The position numbers were made by a program, and so were the translations under genes. A DNA stretch of 11,126 bases, from contig JAFOED010000161.1 of assembly GCA_017380355.1 (NCBI GenBank), positions 1-11,126 of the forward strand, in the 5' to 3' direction. Every line of letters begins with the position of its first letter. The first letter of the stretch is position 1. This document shows positions 7,058 through 11,126 of this stretch, piece by piece. Under the pieces are notes generated by a model, which worked only from the letters and a program-made list of their open reading frames with translations, searched no databases and was not told the origin of the DNA. Origin of the DNA: Ruminococcus sp. GTDB taxonomy: Bacteria; Bacillota; Clostridia; Oscillospirales; Acutalibacteraceae.

Positions 7058-7078
7058 GGTGCTCGAGTTCGAATTCTA
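7058..7078 (+). repeat. Inverted T-arm-like repeat, unit A end
   Basis: This stretch ends in GAGTTCGAATTCTA and is identical over 21 bases to 7271-7291. Read on the plus strand it resembles the T-arm of tRNA-Ser(GCU) (GAGAGTTCGAATCTC). It is therefore opposite in orientation to the tail at 6916-6935, giving the unit tRNA-like ends in inverted orientation. Confidence 0.65.
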
Positions 7079-7086
7079 CCTATATA

Positions 7087-7126
7087 ATGAAAAAGAGCAC
7101 ACCCAAAATGGTGTGCTCTTTTTCAT
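7087..7126 (-). terminator. Long terminator hairpin behind the second tRNA-Ser tail
   Basis: A perfect 17-bp stem (7087-7103 with 7110-7126) closes a 6-nt loop, and the minus-strand 3' arm carries CTCTTTTTCAT. The stem begins at the last base of the CCA of the tail at 7126-7146. Its sequence is unrelated to the terminators behind the other two tails. Confidence 0.85.
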
Positions 7127-7146
7127 GGCGGAGGACAAGAGATTCG
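7126..7146 (-). repeat. Second copy of the tRNA-Ser(GCU) 3' end
   Basis: These 21 bases are identical to 7345-7365 in the intact tRNA-Ser(GCU): the end of the T-loop, the 3' T-stem strand, the acceptor strand, discriminator G and CCA. Identity stops in the T-loop, right after CGAAT read from the minus strand. No 5' acceptor strand able to pair with GTCCTCC occurs upstream, so this is not a functional tRNA. Confidence 0.88.
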
Positions 7147-7270
7147 TGCCCTCTTGTGGTACCCAAAATTCTTAGCTCGTTGTTCACTTCGCAGAATTTT
7201 GACCACTGCGCCATTATCGTGCTCCCTTCATCCGCCACTGGCGGCGGTCGCATTCAATGCCCGCACCTTC

Positions 7271-7291
7271 GGTGCTCGAGTTCGAATTCTA
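7271..7291 (+). repeat. Inverted T-arm-like repeat, unit B end
   Basis: Identical to 7058-7078 over 21 bases. The plus strand reads a T-arm-like GAGTTCGAATTC, in inverse orientation to the tRNA-Ser tails. It lies 14 bp from the terminator that follows the intact tRNA-Ser(GCU). Confidence 0.65.
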
Positions 7292-7304
7292 TGAGTATCA
7301 ACAC

Positions 7305-7343
7305 AAAAAAATAACAGCCCACCCAAAAGGGTAGACTGTTATT
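7305..7343 (-). terminator. Terminator of the tRNA-Ser pair
   Basis: In minus-strand RNA a 15-bp stem (7310-7324 with 7329-7343, two G-U wobbles, loop UUUU) is followed by a run of U. It begins 1 nt after the encoded CCA of tRNA-Ser(GCU). On the plus strand the wobbles become mismatches, so it serves the leftward tRNA transcript. Confidence 0.88.
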
Positions 7344-7344
7344 T

Positions 7345-7435
7345 TGGCGGAGGACAAGAGATTCGAACTCTCGCACCGGTTTCCCGGCCTACTCCCTTAG
7401 CAGGGGAGCCTCTTTGGCCACTTGAGTAATCCTCC
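7345..7435 (-). tRNA. tRNA-Ser (anticodon GCU)
   Basis: This is a 91-nt serine tRNA with the long variable arm of its class (GGCCGGGAAACCGGTGC). The acceptor GGAGGAT pairs with GTCCTCC, followed by discriminator G and an encoded CCA. The anticodon loop CTGCTAA lies in the stem CTCCC/GGGAG. The T-arm is GAGAGTTCGAATCTC. It is the second tRNA of a leftward pair, 36 bp after tRNA-Ser(UGA), with an AT-rich gap and no clear promoter between them. Its 3' end is repeated twice further downstream. Confidence 0.96.
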
Positions 7436-7471
7436 ATAAGCCAAAGTTATTTTTATAAAAATATAAAAAAA

Positions 7472-7560
7472 TGGCGGAGAGGAAGGGATTCGAACCCTTG
7501 GTCCCTCGCGGGATCACTAGTTTTCAAGACTAGCTCCTTAAACCACTCGGACACCTCTCC
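7472..7560 (-). tRNA. tRNA-Ser (anticodon UGA)
   Basis: This is an 89-nt serine tRNA: acceptor GGAGAGG with CCTCTCC, discriminator G, encoded CCA, anticodon loop CTTGAAA in the stem CTAGT/ACTAG, a long variable arm (TCCCGCGAGGGA), and T-arm AGGGTTCGAATCCCT. It is the first gene of the pair and lies about 10 nt from the predicted transcription start. Confidence 0.96.
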
Positions 7561-7576
7561 GTAACTTGCAAAGTGA

Positions 7577-7605
7577 ATTTTAGCACAAGCGTAACCGGTT
7601 GTCAA
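7577..7605 (-). promoter_or_regulatory. Promoter of the tRNA-Ser pair
   Basis: The minus strand has a perfect TTGACA (7605-7600), a 17-nt spacer ending in TGC (extended -10), and TAAAAT (7582-7577). It diverges from the metal exporter promoter about 55 bp away. Confidence 0.88.
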
Positions 7606-7658
7606 GTGCTTTTTTACATTAATCTTAAAATATTCAATAATTTTTTCACTTTCTTTCG

Positions 7659-7687
7659 TTGACGGCTTTTATGATTTTTGATATTAT
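7659..7687 (+). promoter_or_regulatory. Promoter of the metal exporter gene with a palindrome over the -10
   Basis: TTGACG (7659-7664), a 17-nt spacer, and TATTAT (7682-7687) match 10 of 12 consensus bases. GATAT-TATT-ATATC (7680-7693) is a palindrome spanning the -10 and the likely start site, where a repressor could bind. The leader is only about 22 nt, so no riboswitch fits between promoter and gene. Confidence 0.65.
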
Positions 7688-7715
7688 TATATCTACGTTA
7701 TTGTGAGGTAACATT

Positions 7716-8573
7716 ATGGTAGATATTATTTTAGAAACGCTTCTTGACGCGCTTAAGATGTCGCCGATACTCTTTTTAGCGTATCTTCTGATGGAGTTTC
7801 TCGAACTCAAAGCTGGCGAGAAGCTAAACAAAACTGTCGCTAAAGTTGGCTACGCAGGACCTTTGCTTGGTTCTCTTATCGGTGCGATTCCTCAGTGTGG
7901 ATTTTCTGGTGCGGTAGCGGGTTTTTATTCTGCGCGTGTTGTGACACTGGGCACGATGATTGCTGTCTTTATGTCCACATCAGACGAGATGCTCCCGATT
8001 CTCTTATCCGAGAAAGTTGAGCTGACGGTTATCTTAAAGATTTTGCTATTTAAGATTGTCGGAGCAGCTGTATGTGGATTTATTATCGATATAGTATTAC
8101 GACTTTTAAAGAAAAACCGAGAAACATCTTCTGAACACATCCACGATTTCTGTGAACAAGAACACTGCGATTGCCACGAGAACATTTTTCTCTCAGCTCT
8201 CAAGCACACAGCAAAAGTACTTGTACTTATTATTATAGTATCATTTGCGCTTAACTGTGCTTTTGAATATTTTGGCAACGATTTCTTAAAGGGTGTTTTC
8301 GGCAATACTCCTTTTATTAGCGAAGTGCTCGCAGGTTTAGTTGGACTTATTCCTAACTGTTCGGTGTCTGTACTGATTACCGACCTTTTTGTTGAGGGAG
8401 TCATTTCTCCTGGTGCGATGATTTCTGGACTTATGACTAACGCGGGTGTCGGTTTACTCGTACTTTTCAGACTTAATAGGAATGTGAAAGAGAATATTTT
8501 GATAACACTTTTACTCTTTGTAAGTGGCGTTGCTTTTGGTGCGCTATGCGGGTATTTGTGGCAGATTTTCTGA
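7716..8573 (+). CDS. 10TM heavy-metal exporter / putative manganese transporter
   Basis: This 285-residue polytopic membrane protein resembles the putative manganese or arsenic efflux family (10TM heavy-metal exporter type). It is built as two similar halves. The first has GAIPQC (56-61) with STSDE (87-91) after it; the second has GLIPNC (210-215) with TNAG (241-244) after it, so the fold is probably an inverted or tandem duplication around paired proline-cysteine turns. The middle loop, HIHDFCEQEHCDCHE (about 141-155), is rich in histidine and cysteine and could bind metal in the cytoplasm. The ATG has GAGG 7 nt upstream. The gene has its own promoter and terminator. Export of manganese is the common annotation for the family; the actual metal is not proven by sequence. 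Confidence 0.8.
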   Translation: MVDIILETLLDALKMSPILFLAYLLMEFLELKAGEKLNKTVAKVGYAGPLLGSLIGAIPQCGFSGAVAGFYSARVVTLGTMIAVFMSTSDEMLPILLSEKVELTVILKILLFKIVGAAVCGFIIDIVLRLLKKNRETSSEHIHDFCEQEHCDCHENIFLSALKHTAKVLVLIIIVSFALNCAFEYFGNDFLKGVFGNTPFISEVLAGLVGLIPNCSVSVLITDLFVEGVISPGAMISGLMTNAGVGLLVLFRLNRNVKENILITLLLFVSGVAFGALCGYLWQIF

Positions 8574-8577
8574 TATA

Positions 8578-8610
8578 AATCCTCCTTGATTTTCAAGGGG
8601 GATTTTTCTT
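8578..8610 (+). terminator. Terminator of the metal exporter gene
   Basis: A 12-bp stem (AATCCTCCTTGA at 8578-8589 with TCAAGGGGGATT at 8593-8604, one G-U pair) has a TTT loop and leads into TTTCTTCTT. It begins 4 bp after the stop codon. Confidence 0.88.
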
Positions 8611-8611
8611 C

Positions 8612-8640
8612 TTTACTTTTACAATTTTATGTGTTAATAT
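8612..8640 (+). promoter_or_regulatory. Probable promoter of the yerC operon
   Basis: TTTACT (8612-8617), a 17-nt spacer, and TAATAT (8635-8640) with a TGT extended -10 is the best candidate in the 65-bp AT-rich gap. Both boxes are imperfect, so this is tentative. Confidence 0.4.
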
Positions 8641-8675
8641 TTTAGTGTATTAAATTATGAAACAGGAGACATTTT

Positions 8676-8972
8676 ATGCCTAAGAAAATTAACGACGAAT
8701 TTACAGATTTACTGTACGATGCTATCGTTACATTAAAAACACGTGAAGAGTGCGCGATGCTGTTCAAGGATTTATGCACTATTCCTGAGATTAAGTCTAT
8801 GTCACAGCGTTTAGTTGTTGCGAAAATGCTCAAGGATAATATGGTCTACAGCGAGATCGTTGCTAAAACAGGCGCTTCTACAGCTACTATCAGCCGAGTT
8901 AACCGTTCTTTAAACTACGATAACTGTGGTGGTTACGACCTCGTTTTCGACAGAATGGAAAACAAAGACTGA
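8676..8972 (+). CDS. yerC: YerC/YecD-family TrpR-like DNA-binding protein
   Basis: This 98-residue protein matches the YerC/YecD family, relatives of the tryptophan repressor. It is all helical, with LFKDLCTIPEIKSMSQRLVVAKML (about 29-52), characteristic of the family, followed by a TrpR-type helix-turn-helix at about 58-80 (YSEIVAKTGASTATISRVNRSL). The regulon and ligand of this family are not known to me; it should bind DNA in the cytoplasm as a dimer. The ATG has AGGAG 7 nt upstream. Its stop codon overlaps the start of the methyltransferase gene by one base (TGATG), so the two are translationally coupled. Confidence 0.9.
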   Translation: MPKKINDEFTDLLYDAIVTLKTREECAMLFKDLCTIPEIKSMSQRLVVAKMLKDNMVYSEIVAKTGASTATISRVNRSLNYDNCGGYDLVFDRMENKD

Positions 8973-9730
8973 TGAACTATTCACACACACCTGCCGGATA
9001 TAATTCTTTTTCGGAATATTACGACGCGCTTATGCAAAACGTCGGCTACGATGAGCGTTGCCGATACATACTCGAGATTTTTAAAAGGCTTGACCACGAT
9101 ATGGGGTTGAGCCTTGATTTAGCGTGTGGCACAGGCTCGCTTACAATAGAGCTTAAGAAAAACGGCGTTGATGTCTACGGAATCGACGCGTCCTACGATA
9201 TGCTTTCTCATGCTCGTGAAAAGGCTGAGGAAAACGGACTCGATATTCTTTTTTTGTGCCAGAAAATGCAGTCTATTGATTTGTACGGCACAATCGACAC
9301 TTGCGTATGCACTCTCGACAGTATTAACCACCTTGTGAAGATGTCTGATGTACAGAAGACTTTTGAGCGAGTATCGCTCTTTATGAATCAGGGCGGTTAT
9401 TTTCTCTTTGACGCTAATACTATATATAAGCATAGGGAAGTGCTGGCGGATAATACTTTTGTGTACGATACCGACGACGTGTTCTGTGTGTGGCAAAATT
9501 CTTTGAAAGAAAATAACATTGTCGAAATCGAGCTTGATTTCTTCGAACGTGAGGGGAAAGTGTACTACCGCGAGAGTGAGAGCTTCTGTGAGCGTGCGTA
9601 TAGCGATGAAGAACTCACCACTATGCTTGAAAAAGCTGGCTTCGAAGTTGTTAAGCGTTATGGTGATATGACTTTTGAAGCTCCTAAAAGCGATGAACAG
9701 CGTGTGATTTACGTTGCACGAAAAAAATAA
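8972..9730 (+). CDS. Class I SAM-dependent methyltransferase
   Basis: This 252-residue cytosolic enzyme has the Rossmann fold of class I methyltransferases. Motif I LDLACGTGSL (48-57) binds S-adenosylmethionine. An acidic residue at the end of strand 2 (YGIDASYDML, D72) holds the ribose, DTCVCTLDSINHL (109-121) forms strand 4, and GGYFLFDANT (141-150) forms strand 5. The overall pattern, including the N-terminal YxxxYDALM, resembles small-molecule methyltransferases often found next to yerC or hslO in Clostridia. The substrate cannot be told. It starts at the ATG within the yerC stop (1-nt overlap) and has only a weak ribosome binding site, so translation probably depends on coupling. hslO follows after 35 bp. 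Confidence 0.88.
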   Translation: MNYSHTPAGYNSFSEYYDALMQNVGYDERCRYILEIFKRLDHDMGLSLDLACGTGSLTIELKKNGVDVYGIDASYDMLSHAREKAEENGLDILFLCQKMQSIDLYGTIDTCVCTLDSINHLVKMSDVQKTFERVSLFMNQGGYFLFDANTIYKHREVLADNTFVYDTDDVFCVWQNSLKENNIVEIELDFFEREGKVYYRESESFCERAYSDEELTTMLEKAGFEVVKRYGDMTFEAPKSDEQRVIYVARKK

Positions 9731-9765
9731 ACTAGAAACAAGAATATTTTTACGGAGATATTAAT

Positions 9766-10644
9766 ATGGATAAAATAATCAGATGTATTACTAGCGACGG
9801 CGCGATTATGGCGTCGGCGATTGATTCTACAGATATTGTATATAAAGCATCTAAGATTCATAGAACTTCACCTGTAGCCTCAGCAGCACTGGGTCGACTT
9901 CTTTCTGCTACTTCTATGATGGGCGCTATGCTTAAGAGCAAAAACGCATCAATCAACCTCAGAGTAGCGGGTGACGGTCCTTTGGGCCCTGTTATCGCGG
10001 TTGCTGATTCTTTTGGCAATGTTAAAGGTTATGTTTCTAATGCTTCATGCGTAAGCGAGCACTATGATAATGGTAAGCTCAATGTAGCGAAAGCTGTGGG
10101 CAAGAACGGTGTTTTAAACGTTATGCGTGATTTGGGCACTGGTGAGCCGTATATCGGTCAGATAGAGCTTATCTCGGGCGAGATTGCTGAGGATATCGCG
10201 CAGTACTATGCTCAGAGTGAGCAGATTCCGACTGTCTGTGCTTTAGGTGTTCTTATTGATAAAGAGACAGGAGAGGTACTTCTGTCAGGCGGTTTGCTTA
10301 TTCAGCTTCTTCCTGGTGCTTTTGAAGATACAATTGAAAAGCTCGAGAAAAATATCGCAGAGCTTGATTCTGTAACTACAATGCTCGCAAAAGGTATGTC
10401 TACCCTTGATATGTGCAAAGAAGCGCTAAAAGGTTTCGAGGTAGAAGTGCTCGACGAGTTTGAAGTAAAATATGTCTGCGGATGCTCAAAAGAAAAAATT
10501 GAATCTCTTATCGAATCCATGCCAAAAGAAGAAATCGAAGAAATGATAGAGAAAGACCACGGCGCAAAGGCAGGATGCCACTTCTGTAATAAAACTTTTG
10601 AGTTCACAGAAGCTGAACTTAAAGCCATTCTTTCAAAAAAATAA
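9766..10644 (+). CDS. hslO: Hsp33 redox-regulated chaperone
   Basis: Hsp33 is a cytosolic holdase that is inactive when reduced and zinc-bound and is switched on by oxidation, when its zinc is released and the C-terminal region unfolds. At 292 residues it is of normal length. The N-terminal domain includes GDGPLGPVIAVAD (about 69-81) and DLGTGEPYIGQIEL (about 122-135). The C-terminal redox switch has all four zinc cysteines: C238 and C240 (VCGCS), C271 and C274 (CHFC). The ATG is preceded by GGAG (9754-9757) 8 nt upstream. No separate promoter is visible in the 35-bp gap, so it is likely co-transcribed with yerC and the methyltransferase. No GC-rich terminator follows; an A/T-rich run leads directly into the tRNA promoter. 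Confidence 0.95.
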   Translation: MDKIIRCITSDGAIMASAIDSTDIVYKASKIHRTSPVASAALGRLLSATSMMGAMLKSKNASINLRVAGDGPLGPVIAVADSFGNVKGYVSNASCVSEHYDNGKLNVAKAVGKNGVLNVMRDLGTGEPYIGQIELISGEIAEDIAQYYAQSEQIPTVCALGVLIDKETGEVLLSGGLLIQLLPGAFEDTIEKLEKNIAELDSVTTMLAKGMSTLDMCKEALKGFEVEVLDEFEVKYVCGCSKEKIESLIESMPKEEIEEMIEKDHGAKAGCHFCNKTFEFTEAELKAILSKK

Positions 10645-10692
10645 AAAAATTTTAAAAAAAGGGTTGACATTTTACTCTAGATGTAGTAAGAT
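10635..10692 (+). promoter_or_regulatory. tRNA operon promoter with A/T-tract upstream element
   Basis: A perfect TTGACA (10664-10669), 17-nt spacer and TAAGAT (10687-10692) lie 32 nt before the first tRNA. The 26 bases just upstream are A and T tracts (10635-10660), as expected for an UP element of a strong stable-RNA promoter. They overlap the end of hslO. Confidence 0.8.
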
Positions 10693-10723
10693 AACACCTG
10701 TCGCAAATAAGAGGCGAACGCGT

Positions 10724-10799
10724 GGGAGCATAGCTCAGCTGGGAGAGCATCTGCCTTACAAGCAGAGGGTCACAGGTTCGAGCCCTGTTGTTCCCACCA
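10724..10799 (+). tRNA. tRNA-Val (anticodon UAC)
   Basis: A 76-nt tRNA: acceptor GGGAGCA with TGTTCCC, anticodon loop TTACAAG in the stem CTGCC/CAGAG region, T-arm ACAGGTTCGAGCCCTGT, and encoded CCA. It is the first gene of the tRNA operon. Confidence 0.95.
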
Positions 10800-10804
10800 C
10801 ATAT

Positions 10805-10881
10805 GGCCCGGTAGTTCAGTTGGTTAGAACGCTAGCCTGTCACGCTAGAGGTCGACGGTTCGAGCCCGTTCCGGGTCGCCA
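10805..10881 (+). tRNA. tRNA-Asp (anticodon GUC)
   Basis: A 77-nt tRNA: acceptor GGCCCGG with CCGGGTC, discriminator G, encoded CCA, and anticodon loop CTGTCAC in the stem CTAGC/GCTAG. It follows tRNA-Val after 5 bp. Confidence 0.95.
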
Positions 10882-10892
10882 TATTTGCTTTT

Positions 10893-10968
10893 GCCTCTGT
10901 AGCTCAGTCGGTAGAGCAGGGGACTGAAAATCCCCGTGTCGATGGTTCGATTCCGTCCGGAGGCACCA
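10893..10968 (+). tRNA. tRNA-Phe (anticodon GAA)
   Basis: A 76-nt tRNA: acceptor GCCTCTG with CGGAGGC, encoded CCA, and anticodon loop CTGAAAA in the stem GGGGA/TCCCC. It follows tRNA-Asp after 11 bp. Confidence 0.95.
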
Positions 10969-10975
10969 AATATTT

Positions 10976-11051
10976 GCGGATGTAGCTCATCTGGTAGAGC
11001 GCCACCTTGCCAAGGTGGAGGTAGCGGGTTCGAGCCCCGTCATCCGCTCCA
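10976..11051 (+). tRNA. tRNA-Gly (anticodon GCC)
   Basis: A 76-nt tRNA: acceptor GCGGATG with CATCCGC, discriminator T, encoded CCA, and anticodon loop TTGCCAA in the stem CCACC/GGTGG. It is the last gene before the operon terminator. Confidence 0.95.
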
Positions 11052-11057
11052 CGAAAG

Positions 11058-11086
11058 AGCACTTAATAAGATATTAAGTGCTTTTT
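11058..11086 (+). terminator. Terminator of the Val-Asp-Phe-Gly tRNA operon
   Basis: An 11-bp stem (AGCACTTAATA with TATTAAGTGCT, loop AGA) is followed by TTTTA. It starts 6 bp after the CCA of tRNA-Gly. Confidence 0.85.
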
Positions 11087-11092
11087 ATATTC

Positions 11093-11126
11093 GGCGACAT
11101 AGCCAAGTGGTAAGGCACGAGTCTGC
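11093..11126 (+). tRNA. tRNA-Cys, 5' part (cut by window end)
   Basis: GGCGACATAGCCAAGTGG begins a tRNA with a cysteine-type D-arm (AGCCAAGTGGTAAGGC). The window ends in CGAGTCTGC, so the anticodon would read GCA if the next base is A. A glutamine tRNA has a similar D-arm but a TTG-type loop, which does not fit. It follows a terminator by 7 bp and may have its own promoter or depend on read-through. Confidence 0.8.

Larger units (their letters stand above)
6916..7078. other. tRNA-tail spacer unit A (structured repeat)
   Basis: This 163-bp unit runs from a displaced tRNA-Ser tail to an inverted T-arm-like sequence. Inside are an ACGGT/ACCGT stem (6944-6948 with 6995-6999), a 3-base bulge (6949-6951), a 9-bp stem CAAAAAATC/GATTTTTTG (6952-6960 with 6986-6994), a GTGC/GCAC inner hairpin (6966-6977), the conserved TGCACCATTA (7000-7009), and a CGTCC-ACT-GGACG hairpin (7024-7036). 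Unit B has the same order of elements with different stem sequences. No credible reading frame is present: the frames crossing it have no good ribosome binding site and read the antisense of tRNA ends. Function unknown. Confidence 0.6.
7126..7291. other. tRNA-tail spacer unit B (structured repeat)
   Basis: This 166-bp unit is homologous to unit A: tRNA-Ser tail, GTGGT/ACCAC stem (7156-7160 with 7202-7206), 3-base bulge ACC (7161-7163), CAAAATTCT/AGAATTTTG stem (7164-7172 with 7193-7201), conserved TGCGCCATTA (7207-7216), CCGCC-ACT-GGCGG hairpin (7232-7244), a GCACC-TTC-GGTGC hairpin (7263-7275), and the inverted T-arm end. A 7-bp pairing ACAAGAG/CTCTTGT near the tail (about 7135-7157) is found only here. 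The stems differ from unit A by paired changes that keep them base-paired. No gene is seen. Confidence 0.6.

Noticed and set aside
7126..7291. T-box riboswitch, suggested by TGGTACC at about 7157-7163
   Set aside because: Unit A has CGGTGCC at the same place, there is no specifier stem or antiterminator/terminator pair in the right order, and no plus-strand gene directly follows.
7126..7291. Complete degenerate tRNA in unit B (D-loop-like AGTGGTCAAA on the minus strand, then a tRNA tail)
   Set aside because: No 5' acceptor strand complementary to GTCCTCC is present, and the middle stem does not have an anticodon-arm shape. Only the 3' tail is clearly tRNA-derived.
6739..7314. Long plus-strand reading frame of 191 codons across the EF-Tu-like gene and both spacer units
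   Set aside because: It starts antisense inside a real gene, crosses three terminator hairpins and the antisense of tRNA tails (giving the WRRTRDS-type peptide typical of antisense tRNA), and has no good ribosome binding site.
6881..7345. CRISPR array, because of tandem repeats with spacers
   Set aside because: Only three repeats of about 20 bp, spaced by about 190 bp, homologous spacers, and no cas genes; the repeats are tRNA ends.
7436..7471. Terminator or promoter between the two tRNA-Ser genes
   Set aside because: The gap is AT-rich with an A/T palindrome but has no GC stem and no convincing -35/-10 pair, so the two tRNAs are treated as one transcript.
10598..10927. Plus-strand frame of 109 codons through the end of hslO and into the tRNA genes
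   Set aside because: It reads through tRNA-Val and tRNA-Asp and overlaps hslO out of frame; peptides of this kind are artefacts of translating tRNA genes.

Overview
The window looks like a chromosomal segment of a Bacillota (Firmicutes) bacterium, most likely a clostridial gut or rumen anaerobe. The reasons are strong GGAGG-type ribosome binding sites, several near-consensus TTGACA/TATAAT promoters with 17-nt spacing, tRNA genes that encode their CCA end, and a gene set typical of Clostridia (YerC, Hsp33, M20 dipeptidase PepD, OPT transporter, 10TM metal exporter). The family-level placement is inference. There is no plasmid replication gene, phage gene, transposase, integrase or CRISPR array.

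Left part (1-6840, all minus strand). In transcription order, from high to low coordinates: a short protein resembling only the third domain of EF-Tu; a three-helix DUF4190-like membrane protein; the M20 dipeptidase PepD; an OPT-family peptide transporter followed 2 nt later by a PqqD-like protein; and a CASTOR/POLLUX-type ion channel with a large cytoplasmic RCK region. Nearly every unit has its own recognisable promoter and an intrinsic terminator. PepD and the OPT transporter are neighbours and would fit together as peptide import followed by dipeptide hydrolysis.

Middle part (6841-7715). Two serine tRNA genes, Ser(UGA) and Ser(GCU), are transcribed leftward from a strong promoter. Beyond them, 6881-7345 contains no credible protein gene. 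It holds two further displaced copies of the 3' end of tRNA-Ser(GCU), each followed at once by its own terminator. The copies alternate with two related spacers of about 165 bp that share hairpins with compensatory base changes, and each spacer ends in an inverted T-arm-like sequence. This tandem structure is the most unusual thing in the window. It looks like repeated accretion at a tRNA attachment site, or a structured RNA or DNA repeat.

Right part (7716-11126, all plus strand). A 10TM metal exporter with a His/Cys-rich loop is followed by a terminator, then by a likely operon of yerC (TrpR-like regulator), a SAM methyltransferase overlapping it by 1 nt, and hslO (Hsp33). A consensus promoter then drives a tRNA operon Val-Asp-Phe-Gly that ends in a terminator, and a tRNA-Cys gene is cut by the window edge.
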